Part shown: positions 16,788 through 25,858 of the stretch, one piece after another
How positions within the stretch are numbered: position 1 is the first letter of the stretch
Layout of the letters: every line of letters starts with the position of its first letter
Source of the DNA: GM7GCV1 sp965222065
GTDB lineage: Bacteria; Pseudomonadota; Gammaproteobacteria; Pseudomonadales; GM7GCV1
Assembly (NCBI GenBank): GCA_965222065.1
Contig: OZ244933.1
Span: 2,480,001 to 2,544,000, forward strand
Length of the DNA: 64,000 bases
Direction of reading: 5' to 3'
Program-made: the position numbers and the translations under genes
Notes under the pieces: model-generated
Database searches by the model: none
What the model was told of the DNA's origin: nothing
Seen by the model: the letters and a program-made list of their open reading frames with translations, nothing else

Positions 16788-18678
16788 TGGAATTCCCTGG
16801 TGCCTGCAGCATATATCGCTGCTCCAGCCGGTTTTGTTGGGATTCGTACTCAAATTTTCGCCGCAGTAGGCCGCTGGGATCATCCGGGATGCTTCTAAGC
16901 CATTGTTCGCTGGCATCCTGCATCTGGTCAGGCGTGGCTTCGCCGGGCATGGCCTGGACAGCACTGGATTCTGAATCACCGGCCTCTGCCTGCTCGGCTG
17001 CCTCGTTTAGTGCCTGACGTGCTTCTTCCTGCGACTGGGCTTCGGCTTCCTGGTTTTGCTGTTCTTCCGGGGTTCCTGAATCAGCATCGGATGGGCTGTC
17101 CTGCGGATTTTGCTGGTCAGATTGTTCCGCATTCTGCTGTTCACCCTGTTGCTGATCAGGACTTTCTTGTCCGCCTTCCTGGGACTCGTCGGACTGATCG
17201 CCAGACTGCCCCTGCTGATCTGGTGATTGCTGGCCCTGTTGCTCCTGCGACTGGTCTTGCCGGTTCTGGCCCTGATCACCCGATTGTTGCTGATTTTGCT
17301 GTTGCTGTTGCATTAATTGTTCAATGACCGACTTGTTGTAGGCCGCATCCTCATGGTCCGGATTTTGTTCCAGAACACGGTTGTAGGCCTCAAGTGCGCC
17401 CTCAAAATCCTGTTGCATGGCCAGCGCATTGCCGCGGTTGTAGAGGCTTTGTTCATCTGTCGAGCCAGCAAAGCCCTCGGCCGCCTGATCGTATTTGCCC
17501 GCGCGGTAATGGGCGGATGCTTTCCAGTCAGGATTTTCAAATGCCTCGGCCGCCGCTTCCGGTTCGCCTTGTTCCATATAGTTCTGCCCCTGCTGGTCCG
17601 GTGTTTGCCAGAGATCCTTCCAGCTGAGTGCCTGGGATTGTTCCGGCATCAATATGAACAGTGGCAGGGCAAACAGCGCCCCACGGCGAAAATGCCAGGC
17701 GAAAAAGGGCAGTATCAGCAATAACAGCCAATAACCCATGTCTTCCCAGATATCATAGAGTCGATCATCGCGGGTGGTTTCATCTACCGAAGCCGGCGAG
17801 GCGGAGTCTTCCTGCAGCAAGTACTCGATATCGGAATCATCGGCCTGGATTTCCACGTAATTGCCGCGCAACACGCTGGCCAGTAATTGCAGTTCATCGC
17901 GGTTCAGGCGCGTGGTGACCAGTCCGCCACGGGTATCACGAACAAACCCACCACCTTCTTGTGGAATGGGCACCGCATCGGTCGTCCCCACACCGAGTAT
18001 TGAGAGACTGAAATTGGAGCCGAGGTTATCGCGAATATAGCGCTGGGCTTCGGGAGCCACACCGTCGGTGATTAGCAGAAGCTGACCCTGGGATAACCCC
18101 GCGTCGCGCAGCAGTGTCATGCCCAGTTCGACCGCTGCCTCAGTATTGCTGCCGGGTTCGGGCATGATGGATGGTTCCAGTGCAGGTAACAGGGCTTCAA
18201 TGGTGCTGGCATCGTCGGTTAACGGGCTGACTGTGTGAGGGTCGCCCGCATAGGCCACCAGTGCGGTCTGTCCGTCGACTCGCTGACGCAGGATATCGAT
18301 CAATTTGTATTTGGCGCGAGTCAGGCGGTTGGGGCTCAAGTCTTCCGCCATCATGGACGGCGATAAATCCAGAAGTATCACCATGGCACTCTGGTCGCGA
18401 ACGGTCGGCGTGGGAACTTGCTGCCAGGTTGGTCCGGCCGCTGCCAGCGTCGCCAATATCCATCCGGTCAGCAGCAGCCAGCGACTATGATGGGAAAATC
18501 TTCCACCGGATACCTTGAGTGCTTCGAGTTTGCTGCGGTCAAAATAGGCTTCCCAGCGCGTGTGCTTTTTCAGGGCACCGAGAAGTAACCACAGCACCAG
18601 AACAACAGCCAGGCCCCATAACCATTGAGGTCGAATAAAGTGAAACTGGGAAAGGTTTGTCCAGAGGTCGTTCATCAT
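16771..18678 (-). CDS. batB: BatB-BatC fusion: VWA domain and TPR protein
   Basis: This is a 635-residue protein. Two N-terminal membrane segments flank the start of a von Willebrand factor A domain (about residues 90-290) with the MIDAS motif DLSPS and the LLLITDG strand. A further membrane helix follows (about 310-330), then tetratricopeptide repeats (about 370-455), then a long low-complexity tail very rich in Gln, Asp, Glu and Ser (about 455-600). The layout equals BatB joined to BatC, which are separate in some bacteria. Start and stop overlap batA (ATGA) and batD. Confidence 0.88.
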   Translation of the reverse strand: MMNDLWTNLSQFHFIRPQWLWGLAVVLVLWLLLGALKKHTRWEAYFDRSKLEALKVSGGRFSHHSRWLLLTGWILATLAAAGPTWQQVPTPTVRDQSAMVILLDLSPSMMAEDLSPNRLTRAKYKLIDILRQRVDGQTALVAYAGDPHTVSPLTDDASTIEALLPALEPSIMPEPGSNTEAAVELGMTLLRDAGLSQGQLLLITDGVAPEAQRYIRDNLGSNFSLSILGVGTTDAVPIPQEGGGFVRDTRGGLVTTRLNRDELQLLASVLRGNYVEIQADDSDIEYLLQEDSASPASVDETTRDDRLYDIWEDMGYWLLLLILPFFAWHFRRGALFALPLFILMPEQSQALSWKDLWQTPDQQGQNYMEQGEPEAAAEAFENPDWKASAHYRAGKYDQAAEGFAGSTDEQSLYNRGNALAMQQDFEGALEAYNRVLEQNPDHEDAAYNKSVIEQLMQQQQQNQQQSGDQGQNRQDQSQEQQGQQSPDQQGQSGDQSDESQEGGQESPDQQQGEQQNAEQSDQQNPQDSPSDADSGTPEEQQNQEAEAQSQEEARQALNEAAEQAEAGDSESSAVQAMPGEATPDQMQDASEQWLRSIPDDPSGLLRRKFEYESQQNRLEQRYMLQAPGNSNEERY

Positions 18679-19721
18679 GATGATATGGCCTCACGTCTGG
18701 ACCAGAGCTTGTTACCAATGCGCCCCAGTGCCATCAGGGCACTTAAAACGAGGGCCAGCGCCAGCGGCCAGTGAAACAGGCTCATGGTGGGGCGAAAACT
18801 TTGTTCTTCCGGCATGGGTTCAAGCTCATCCAGGCGGTCGTAGATTTGCAGCAGTTCCCCGGGATCGCGTGCACGGAAATACTGGCCGCCTGTGGTCTCG
18901 GCGATATAGGTCAGGGTATCTTCATCCAACTCGGAGGATGGGTTTACCCGTCGACCAAAGCCGAGCAGGCTTTGAACTACAATAGAATCGGCTCCGATCC
19001 CAATGGTATGGATGCGGATGTTGGCTTCGGCCGCGACGTCGGCAGCTCTGCGAGGATCAGTGCCAGCGGTATTTGCTCCGTCGGTTAACAAGACCAGCAC
19101 ACGGCTTTCCGCCGGCCGGTTACGCAGGCGTTTGACGGCCAGGCCGATGGCATCACCTATGGCTGTGGCATTTCCGGCAAAGCCCAGTTGTGCTTCCTGG
19201 AGTTGTTGTTCCACCGTTTTGGTGTCGAAGGTCAGTGGTGTTTGCAGGTATCCCTGTTGCCCAAAAAGAATCAGGCCGATGCGGTCCCCGGCACGTCGCT
19301 GGATAAAGTCACCTACGACTGCCTTGACCGCCGTAATCCGGGGAACATAGCCACTCTGGACCTGCATGTCTTCTTCTCGCATTGATCGGGAGATATCCAC
19401 CGCAAGCATCAGATCGCGACCCTCCATGGGCAGAGGGACGGGCTCACCAATCCAGGTAGGCCTGGCTGCGGCGCACACCAGTAAAATCCAGATGAGCGTC
19501 GCCAACAAGGCGTTGATCCAGGTGGGCGCTGTGTTTCCCTGCCTTTGCGCATAAAGGGCATGCAGTTCCTGGTAAAAGGGTACCCGGATGGCCTGGGGCG
19601 CCTGCTCGCGGGCGGGTAAAAGCAGCCGTATAAGCAGGGGCAGGGGAAGAATCGCAAAGACCCATGGCCATTCCCAGGTCACATTGCCCAGATTCGTGAG
19701 TATCCAGCTGATGTCAGGCAT
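18675..19721 (-). CDS. batA: BatA, VWA-domain membrane protein
   Basis: This is a 348-residue protein with two N-terminal membrane segments, then a VWA domain with the complete MIDAS motif DISRS and VLLTDGANTAGTDPRRAADVAAEANIRI. A C-terminal membrane helix (FHWPLALALVLSALMAL) completes the standard BatA layout. Its stop overlaps the batB start by four bases, and its start overlaps the DUF4381 stop by eight. MoxR ATPases act with such VWA proteins in complex maturation or metal insertion; the client here is unknown. Confidence 0.9.
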   Translation of the reverse strand: MPDISWILTNLGNVTWEWPWVFAILPLPLLIRLLLPAREQAPQAIRVPFYQELHALYAQRQGNTAPTWINALLATLIWILLVCAAARPTWIGEPVPLPMEGRDLMLAVDISRSMREEDMQVQSGYVPRITAVKAVVGDFIQRRAGDRIGLILFGQQGYLQTPLTFDTKTVEQQLQEAQLGFAGNATAIGDAIGLAVKRLRNRPAESRVLVLLTDGANTAGTDPRRAADVAAEANIRIHTIGIGADSIVVQSLLGFGRRVNPSSELDEDTLTYIAETTGGQYFRARDPGELLQIYDRLDELEPMPEEQSFRPTMSLFHWPLALALVLSALMALGRIGNKLWSRREAISS

Positions 19722-20247
19722 GAGCCGGTTCTCCCTTCGCGGGCTTTAGGGCAGCAGTTTTGCGGTGATGAAGAAGCCAGCCTTTGATCTCGGCGTACAG
19801 TTCGGGGATATTGACATCGGGGTTGGGCTCATACCCGGCTTGTGCAAGCGCTCTGGCTGTATTCCCCGCGAGATCCCTGGGTGCATACTGCTCAAGTAGC
19901 ACTACCCAGCGTTTACCGGTGAGGCTCATGACATGTTCATCTGCTCTCACCAGGCTCCCCTCGGCGACCGTCCTTTTGAGAATGGCATTTACCTGCTGGA
20001 CAAACAGGGCGTTGTCCTGGCTCTGTTGCCATTGCGAATAGGCAGCGTCCAATTCGGCGACAGCCAGCGTTCGATAGCGATTTTTTTGACGATTTTGCAG
20101 CCAGGCCCAAATGGCGAATGCCCCGGCGGCGAGGAACAGGATCAGCAAAATCCACCAGCCGATCGCCGGGGGCCACCAGCTGATTTCTGCGGGCATATGA
20201 ATATCGCGCAGCTGTTCCAACAATGTTTGTTGTAAGTCTTGCTCCAT
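19714..20247 (-). CDS. DUF4381 domain protein
   Basis: This is a 177-residue protein, the usual length for DUF4381. It has PAEISWWPPAIGWWILLILFLAAGAFAIW near the N-terminus, the characteristic proline/tryptophan-rich entry into a single membrane helix. A cytoplasmic helical domain follows, with ELDAAYSQWQQSQDNALFVQQVNAILKRT. The family occurs almost only between DUF58 and batA genes, as here. Its role is probably assembly of the Bat complex at the membrane; that is inference. Confidence 0.85.
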   Translation of the reverse strand: MEQDLQQTLLEQLRDIHMPAEISWWPPAIGWWILLILFLAAGAFAIWAWLQNRQKNRYRTLAVAELDAAYSQWQQSQDNALFVQQVNAILKRTVAEGSLVRADEHVMSLTGKRWVVLLEQYAPRDLAGNTARALAQAGYEPNPDVNIPELYAEIKGWLLHHRKTAALKPAKGEPAHA

Positions 20248-20253
20248 ATCCTG

Positions 20254-21192
20254 CTATTTGCCGTAAATGCGGTTGAGGGTTTGCCGGGGCTCATCCTGTG
20301 TGGAAACCTGTATAAACGCGGCCCTGGCACGGATGGCCGCATCCCTGAGTCGGCGCGCTCGCTGGTCGTTGTGTTCAACAAACGCCTTCTGCAAGGTATT
20401 GCCAAGATGCACAGTGCTTTTATGCATGCCGTCACTGATGGAGACAGTACCTCCCGCAGGCAGCCGGGTTTCGAGGGGATCCTGGATCTGGAACAGGTTG
20501 ATGTCTGTATGTTTTCCGAGCGAAATCAGGGATTTTGCCGCCGCATCATCAAAATCATGAAAGTCACTCAACATAAAGATGGCGGTACCGGGTCGGGTGA
20601 TCCGGCGACACTCGTCGATCATTTCTGCGAGTGATTTTTTCGTCTCGGGTTCTTTTGTCGAAGGCAGACTGTGGTTGTATGCGTTGAGGTCGTGAATGAA
20701 CTTAAGCACGGCCTGTTTGTTGCGTCGCGCCCGGATATCACTTTCGTGGTGGTCGCCAATGATCTGTCCCCCGATGCGATCGCTGCCGGCCAGTGCAGCC
20801 CAGGCGATAGCGGTTGCAAGCTCGGCGGCAAGAACCGATTTGAACCGGCCCTGGGAGCCAAAAAACATGCTGCTGCGCTGGTCAATCAATAGATGTACTG
20901 GCCGTTCGCGCTCCTCGCAAAAAAGCTTGGTGTAGGTGCTGCCCGTCCGGGCAGAAACACGCCAGTCGATGTTGCGAATATCGTCCCCGGGCTGGTAATG
21001 GCGGACTTCCTCAAATTCCATACCGCGTCCGCGAAATCGGGAACGGGTTTCTCCCAGCAACATGGATCTGGCCGCCTGGCGAGAAAAGAGCTTCAGGTTG
21101 CGCGACCAGTGACGGCTGCCCAGCAGAGTGGGCAAGTCGGTATAGATTCCTGCGGAATCCCTGGCTTTCTTTTGGGTTACTGCGTTTGCCAT
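20254..21192 (-). CDS. DUF58 domain protein of the MoxR/Bat operon
   Basis: This is a 312-residue cytoplasmic protein with the DUF58 signature GRGMEFEEVRHYQPGDDIRNIDWRVSART, followed by a VWA-like fold (VHLLIDQRSSM...). It sits 12 bp downstream of moxR and six bases upstream of the DUF4381 gene, in the canonical operon order. DUF58 proteins are thought to be partners of the MoxR ATPase. Confidence 0.9.
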   Translation of the reverse strand: MANAVTQKKARDSAGIYTDLPTLLGSRHWSRNLKLFSRQAARSMLLGETRSRFRGRGMEFEEVRHYQPGDDIRNIDWRVSARTGSTYTKLFCEERERPVHLLIDQRSSMFFGSQGRFKSVLAAELATAIAWAALAGSDRIGGQIIGDHHESDIRARRNKQAVLKFIHDLNAYNHSLPSTKEPETKKSLAEMIDECRRITRPGTAIFMLSDFHDFDDAAAKSLISLGKHTDINLFQIQDPLETRLPAGGTVSISDGMHKSTVHLGNTLQKAFVEHNDQRARRLRDAAIRARAAFIQVSTQDEPRQTLNRIYGK

Positions 21193-21204
21193 GAAGTGAA
21201 CAGC

Positions 21205-22161
21205 CTAGGCAACTGGCACAAGTTTAATGAGTTCGTCGACAACTGAATCGACGTCCTTGCCATCGGCTTCCGCCTCGTAGTTGAGAATTAGCCGGTGGCG
21301 CAAGCAGTCGTGCACGACGGCCTGAACGTCATCCGGGGAGACAAAATCGCGGTTGTGAAGCCAGGCGTGGGCACGTGCACAGCGGTCCAGCGCGATGGTC
21401 GCCCTGGGGCTGGCACCATATTCAATCCATTCCGCCATTTCCTGGCTGTACTTTTCCGGCGAGCGTGTCGCCAGGATAAGCTGAACTAGGTACTCATCGA
21501 CGGCTTCTGCCATGTGCATTTGCATGATTTCCTTGCGGGCGTCAAAGATGGATTGCTGGCTGATTTCTGTGTCGGGTTTCGGTGTCTGTCGGGCGACGGC
21601 TTCACCACGAGCCAGCGCCAGAATCTGTTTTTCTGCACTGGTTTCCGGGTAATCGATGCGAACGTGCATCAGGAAACGGTCCAGTTGGGCTTCGGGGAGG
21701 GGGTAGGTACCTTCCTGTTCGATGGGGTTCTGTGTGGCCATGACCAGGAATAGTTCGGGCAAGGGCATGGTTTCACGGCCTACACTGACCTGGCGTTCAG
21801 CCATGGCTTCCAGCAGCGCCGACTGGACCTTGGCAGGTGCCCGGTTAATTTCGTCGGCAAGTACCAGGTTGTGAAAAATAGGCCCCTGCTGAAAACTGAA
21901 CGTGCCTGTTTCGGGGCGGTAAATTTCAGTGCCGGTGATGTCGGAGGGCAGCAAATCGGGGGTAAACTGGATTCGCTGGAAATTGCCTTCGATCCCTTCC
22001 GAGAGGCTTTTAATCGCTTTGGTTTTTGCCAGGCCGGGGGCGCCTTCAACCAGCAGATGGCCATCGGCCAGCAATGCAATAAGTATTCTTTCTACCAGCG
22101 TCTGTTGACCGACAATTTGGCTGGAAAGCCAGTTGGAAAGTGATTCAAAGGAAGAGTGCAA
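21205..22161 (-). CDS. MoxR family AAA+ ATPase
   Basis: This is a 318-residue ATPase with Walker A GAPGLAKT, Walker B NLVLADEINRAPAKVQSALLEAMAERQVSV, sensor MATQNPIEQEGTYPLPEAQLDRFLMH, and the C-terminal lid domain. This is the MoxR subfamily that chaperones VWA-containing partners. It is the first gene of the leftward operon running to gloA, so its promoter should lie in 22162-22370. Confidence 0.92.
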   Translation of the reverse strand: MHSSFESLSNWLSSQIVGQQTLVERILIALLADGHLLVEGAPGLAKTKAIKSLSEGIEGNFQRIQFTPDLLPSDITGTEIYRPETGTFSFQQGPIFHNLVLADEINRAPAKVQSALLEAMAERQVSVGRETMPLPELFLVMATQNPIEQEGTYPLPEAQLDRFLMHVRIDYPETSAEKQILALARGEAVARQTPKPDTEISQQSIFDARKEIMQMHMAEAVDEYLVQLILATRSPEKYSQEMAEWIEYGASPRATIALDRCARAHAWLHNRDFVSPDDVQAVVHDCLRHRLILNYEAEADGKDVDSVVDELIKLVPVA

Positions 22162-22322
22162 TGTCCGCTCCTGTTGCTGGGTTATTGATAAAAGGTATTC
22201 GTTGCGTGGATTCTACAGGGATTCCACGCGCTCAGACTTTATGAACATGTTAAGACGATAATTTAGGGCAGAAATTCCCCAATTCAACTTTTGACGGGTA
22301 GAAAGTGAGGTTGAACTTTTTG

Positions 22323-22366
22323 AATTCGGTGTCAGAGCTGTAGTTTTTCAGCTCTGACACCGAATT
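22323..22366. repeat. REP-like palindrome with GTCAGAG core
   Basis: AATTCGGTGTCAGAGCTG (22323-22340), 8-base loop TAGTTTTT, and its perfect complement (22349-22366). Eighteen perfect pairs make this one of the strongest stem structures in the window. It shares GGNGTCAGAG with the palindrome at 12069-12098. Confidence 0.6.
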
Positions 22367-22374
22367 ATTGAAGC

Positions 22375-22405
22375 AAAAAAAAAAGGCCCCGCACAGGGCG
22401 GGGCC
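22375..22405 (-). terminator. leftward intrinsic terminator
   Basis: On the minus strand GGCCCCGC, loop CCTGT, GCGGGGCC, then ten T. It would end transcripts coming from the right, but the next gene there (pyrD) runs the other way. Confidence 0.75.
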
Positions 22406-22544
22406 AGGATGGAGTCGCATAGATCTTTGGAGTCACGGTCAGATCTAGCAGGATTTATATTAGTCCTGAGGTTGCCGCGGTGACAGTGAAATCGGCGTAA
22501 GTGCGCAAGCGGTTACAAATTCTGCGAGCTGGTTCAATAGGGGC

Positions 22545-22560
22545 TGTGATACGGATCACA
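22545..22560. promoter_or_regulatory. perfect CRP/Vfr-type binding site
   Basis: TGTGATACGGATCACA is a perfect 16-base palindrome with the consensus TGTGA-N6-TCACA of CRP-family regulators. Its centre lies about 92 bp upstream of the pyrD ATG. It could act on pyrD or on a leftward transcript ending at 22375. Which gene it serves is not decided by the sequence. Confidence 0.6.
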
Positions 22561-22644
22561 AACACTGCTCATGGATTGCAGGGCGCTCATCAGGTATTCT
22601 GCGCGCCATAACGAAAGTCCATATATCGAACCGGTTTCAGGTCC

Positions 22645-23661
22645 ATGTATTCGCTCATACGCAATCTTCTCTTTACGCTCCCCCCGGAAACATCGCATGA
22701 ATTGAGTCTGGATCTCCTGAGCGCCGCCGAGCGGCTTCGGCTGATTCCGGCCCTGTTGCCTGATCCTGTGTTTGAACCTGTCGATGTGATGGGTATACGT
22801 TTTCCCAATCGTGTAGGGCTGGCCGCCGGCCTGGACAAAAACGGCGATTATTTCAATGCATTGGGTGCCCTGGGGTTTGGTTTTGTCGAAATCGGAACGA
22901 TTACCCCCAGGCCGCAACCGGGCAATCCTGCCCCCCGGCTGTTCCGAATCCCTGAGGCGGAAGCCATCGTTAATCGCATGGGGTTTAACAACAAGGGTGT
23001 TGATCATCTGGTAGAGCAGGTGGCACGACGTCGCTACCAGGGTGTATTGGGCATAAATATTGGCAAGAACGTGGATACCCCGGTGGACTCGGCCAAAGAC
23101 GATTATCTGCACTGTCTGGACAAGGTTTATGATCAGGCGGATTACATCACCATCAACATCTCTTCACCGAATACGCCAGGACTGCGTGATCTGCAATTCG
23201 GTCAGCAACTGGACCAGTTGCTCAAGGCCATTACGGATCGTCGCGAAGAGCTGATAAGCGAGCGTGGGCGTCGAGTACCCCTGGCCGTTAAAATTGCCCC
23301 GGACATGGATCAGGTACATCTGAAGTCAGTCGCCGATATCCTGCTGGAACGAGGCATTGATGCGGCCATTGCCACGAATACGACTGTGGATAAATCTTCG
23401 GTTGCTGCATTCACCTATGGGGAAGAGCAAGGTGGTCTCAGTGGCGGCCCCTTAACCCACGCATCGACCGACATTATTTTTGCCCTCAATGACGCCTTGC
23501 AGGGTGCTCTGCCAATCATAGGTGTTGGCGGCATTCTCTCTGCCCGGGATGCACGGGCCAAGATGGACGCAGGCGCGTCGCTGGTTCAGGTCTATACCGG
23601 GTTTATATACCGCGGCCCAAAGCTTGTTCGCGAGTGCGCGCTGGAACTGGCCAAACGCTAA
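22645..23661 (+). CDS. pyrD: dihydroorotate dehydrogenase (quinone), class 2
   Basis: This is a 338-residue protein, the typical class 2 length. It opens with the short N-terminal helix that binds the membrane and quinones (MYSLIRNLLFTLPPETSHELSL). The FMN barrel follows, with NRVGLAAGLDKNG, GTITPRPQPGNP, RMGFNNKG, INISSPNTPGLRDLQ (catalytic serine region), KIAPD, and IIGVGGI. It oxidises dihydroorotate to orotate in pyrimidine synthesis. It is followed after 22 bp by rlmKL. Confidence 0.95.
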   Translation: MYSLIRNLLFTLPPETSHELSLDLLSAAERLRLIPALLPDPVFEPVDVMGIRFPNRVGLAAGLDKNGDYFNALGALGFGFVEIGTITPRPQPGNPAPRLFRIPEAEAIVNRMGFNNKGVDHLVEQVARRRYQGVLGINIGKNVDTPVDSAKDDYLHCLDKVYDQADYITINISSPNTPGLRDLQFGQQLDQLLKAITDRREELISERGRRVPLAVKIAPDMDQVHLKSVADILLERGIDAAIATNTTVDKSSVAAFTYGEEQGGLSGGPLTHASTDIIFALNDALQGALPIIGVGGILSARDARAKMDAGASLVQVYTGFIYRGPKLVRECALELAKR

Positions 23662-23683
23662 TTTTGCTCAACTGAGCTTCTCC

Positions 23684-25858
23684 ATGAATATATTTGTAAG
23701 CTGTGCCATAGGCCTGGAACCCGTTCTGGCAGATGAAATTGCCGGAATTGTCCTTGACCTGGACGTCCGTCCAACCAAGGCGGGAGTATGGGTTGAGGGA
23801 ACACTGGAAACGGCCTATCGAATTGCGCTTTGGTCCCGTGTTGCCAGCCGGGTTTTACTGCCTCTGTTTGAAGCGGAAGCCAATGTGGATTCGCTCTACC
23901 ATGCCGCTGTGGAGCAGGATTGGTCACAGCACATCCGGCCCGGTGCCACCCTGGCGATCGATTTCAGTGGTAAAAACAAGCACATCCGGCACACACGTTT
24001 TGGTGCCCTGAAAATAAAAGATGCCATTGCCGACTGGCATACAGCCCGCGAACTTCAATCGCCCCGTCTGGAAAAAGAAAACCCGGAAATACGCCTGAGT
24101 GCGCGAATCAGTCATGGACAGGTTTCCGTGGCGCTGGATCTCAGTGGTTCAGCGATGCACAGGCGCGGCTATCGAACTCGCCAGGGTGAGGCTCCCCTGA
24201 GGGAAAACCTGGCAGCCGCATTATTGTACCGGGCCGGTTGGCCGGGTATGGCTGCGGAAAACAAACCCCTGTTTGATCCCATGTGCGGCAGTGGCACCCT
24301 GGTGATCGAAGCCGCCATGATGGCACTGGACATCGCCCCGGGTCTGCGTCGGGAACATTGGGGATTCGACCGCTGGCCAGACCACGACAGCGTTTTATGG
24401 CATTCCCTGTTACGGGAGGCGACCCAGCGATGGAAAGACGGCCGGGAAAGGTATAAAGGGCGAATCTATGGCTCGGATGCCAACGCGTACATGATGAAGA
24501 TGGCGCGCGATAATGCATCCCGGGCCGGGGTCCAGGATGTGGTGGAGTTTCAGACGGCCGATGTCACCCAGGTGTCTGCCCCTGTCGATGAAGCTGGCCT
24601 GCTGATTACCAACCCACCCTACGGCGAGCGCCTTGGTGACGAGGCCGAAGTGGCACTTTTGTATGAAAAAATCGGCGAAAATTTGCTGGCGAATTTTTCG
24701 GGCTGGAAAGCGGCAGTGCTGGCAGCGAACGCTGAATTTGGTCGCCGTATGGGCATTCACAGTTACAAGCAGTATCGGGTGGACAATGGCAACCTGGCCT
24801 GCCTGTTGTTGCTGTTTGATGTGTCGGCTGACAGCAAGCTGGGCAAAAAGCGGGAGGCCGAGCCGTCGGAAGGCGCCCGAATGGTGGCCAACCGCATCAA
24901 GAAAAACATGGCGCGCATGAATTCCTGGCTCAGTCGCGAGGAAATAACAGCTTTTCGGGCCTATGATGCCGATTTGCCGGAGTATGCCGCAGCAGTGGAT
25001 CTCTACCAGACAGAATCGGGGCGCTATGCGGTGGTACAGGAATACGCGCCACCCAAGACAGTAGACCCCGCCAAGGCGCGCCATAGATTAAATGAGCTGG
25101 TTACCGGGGTGGGACTCTCGCTGAGTGTCGGACCCGATAAAATCCACCTGAAGTCCAGGGAACGACAGCGGGGCAGTGCCCAGTACCAGAGCCATGCCGG
25201 AGGTCGTTTTGACGACCAGGCCGACGAGCCCTCCGATACGCATTGGGTCCGTGAAGGACGCGCCACGATCGAAGTCAACCTGGAGGATTATCTGGATACG
25301 GGGCTGTTTTTGGACCACCGGCCCATCCGTCGCGAAATCTTTAAAATGGCTTCGGGCAAGAGTTTCCTGAATTTATTTTGCTATACCTCCGTGGTGACGG
25401 TGCAGGCCGCACTTGGCGGGGCCAAACGTTCACTGAGTGTGGATATGTCCAATACCTACCTGGACTGGTCAGAGCGAAATTTCCGCCAGAACCACCTGGA
25501 TCTTAACCGTCACCGGCTGCTTCGTGAGGACTGCCTGAAGTTTTTGCATTTGCAGAGCCTGGCTCCCGAAGAAAAATTTGACCTGATCTTCCTGGACCCC
25601 CCGTCTTTTTCCAACTCCAAGCGGATGGAAGAAGTACTGGATATACAACGCGATCATGTGCGCCTCATCGAGCAGTCCATGCGATTGCTGGAAGACGACG
25701 GGTTGTTAATTTTTTCCACCAACCTGAGGAATTTCAAAATGGACACAAATGCCCTTGAGCGTTTCGATCTTGAGGATTACACCCAGGCGTCGCTGGACCC
25801 TGATTTTCAAAGGAACCAACGCATTCACCAGTGCTGGAAACTGAGGCATCGATTGTGA
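23684..25858 (+). CDS. rlmL: bifunctional 23S rRNA methyltransferase RlmKL
   Basis: From the ATG at 23684 the product is 724 residues (E. coli 702). Domains run: THUMP RNA-binding (about 1-160), RlmL methyltransferase with DPMCGSGTLVIEA and LITNPPYGERLG (m2G2445), then the RlmK half with FLNLFCYTS and FLDPPSFSNSKRM (m7G2069). The reading frame stays open back to 23522 inside pyrD, but similarity begins at MNIFVSCAIGLEP. Its stop overlaps the next start. Confidence 0.93.
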   Translation: MNIFVSCAIGLEPVLADEIAGIVLDLDVRPTKAGVWVEGTLETAYRIALWSRVASRVLLPLFEAEANVDSLYHAAVEQDWSQHIRPGATLAIDFSGKNKHIRHTRFGALKIKDAIADWHTARELQSPRLEKENPEIRLSARISHGQVSVALDLSGSAMHRRGYRTRQGEAPLRENLAAALLYRAGWPGMAAENKPLFDPMCGSGTLVIEAAMMALDIAPGLRREHWGFDRWPDHDSVLWHSLLREATQRWKDGRERYKGRIYGSDANAYMMKMARDNASRAGVQDVVEFQTADVTQVSAPVDEAGLLITNPPYGERLGDEAEVALLYEKIGENLLANFSGWKAAVLAANAEFGRRMGIHSYKQYRVDNGNLACLLLLFDVSADSKLGKKREAEPSEGARMVANRIKKNMARMNSWLSREEITAFRAYDADLPEYAAAVDLYQTESGRYAVVQEYAPPKTVDPAKARHRLNELVTGVGLSLSVGPDKIHLKSRERQRGSAQYQSHAGGRFDDQADEPSDTHWVREGRATIEVNLEDYLDTGLFLDHRPIRREIFKMASGKSFLNLFCYTSVVTVQAALGGAKRSLSVDMSNTYLDWSERNFRQNHLDLNRHRLLREDCLKFLHLQSLAPEEKFDLIFLDPPSFSNSKRMEEVLDIQRDHVRLIEQSMRLLEDDGLLIFSTNLRNFKMDTNALERFDLEDYTQASLDPDFQRNQRIHQCWKLRHRL

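Larger units (their letters stand above)
22162..22644. other. intergenic region between moxR and pyrD
   Basis: These 483 bases carry no convincing coding frame. They hold the moxR promoter area, a long REP-like palindrome (22323-22366), a leftward-facing terminator (22375-22405), two short direct repeats beginning GGAGTC and ending AGATCT (22411-22426 and 22429-22446), and a perfect CRP-type site (22545-22560). The terminator has no obvious leftward gene to its right, which leaves room for a small RNA. Confidence 0.5.

Noticed and set aside
22534..23112. 192-codon minus-strand frame over the pyrD start
   Set aside because: It overlaps the conserved pyrD coding region and shows no family pattern. 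I kept only the terminator and CRP site as possible signs of an RNA.
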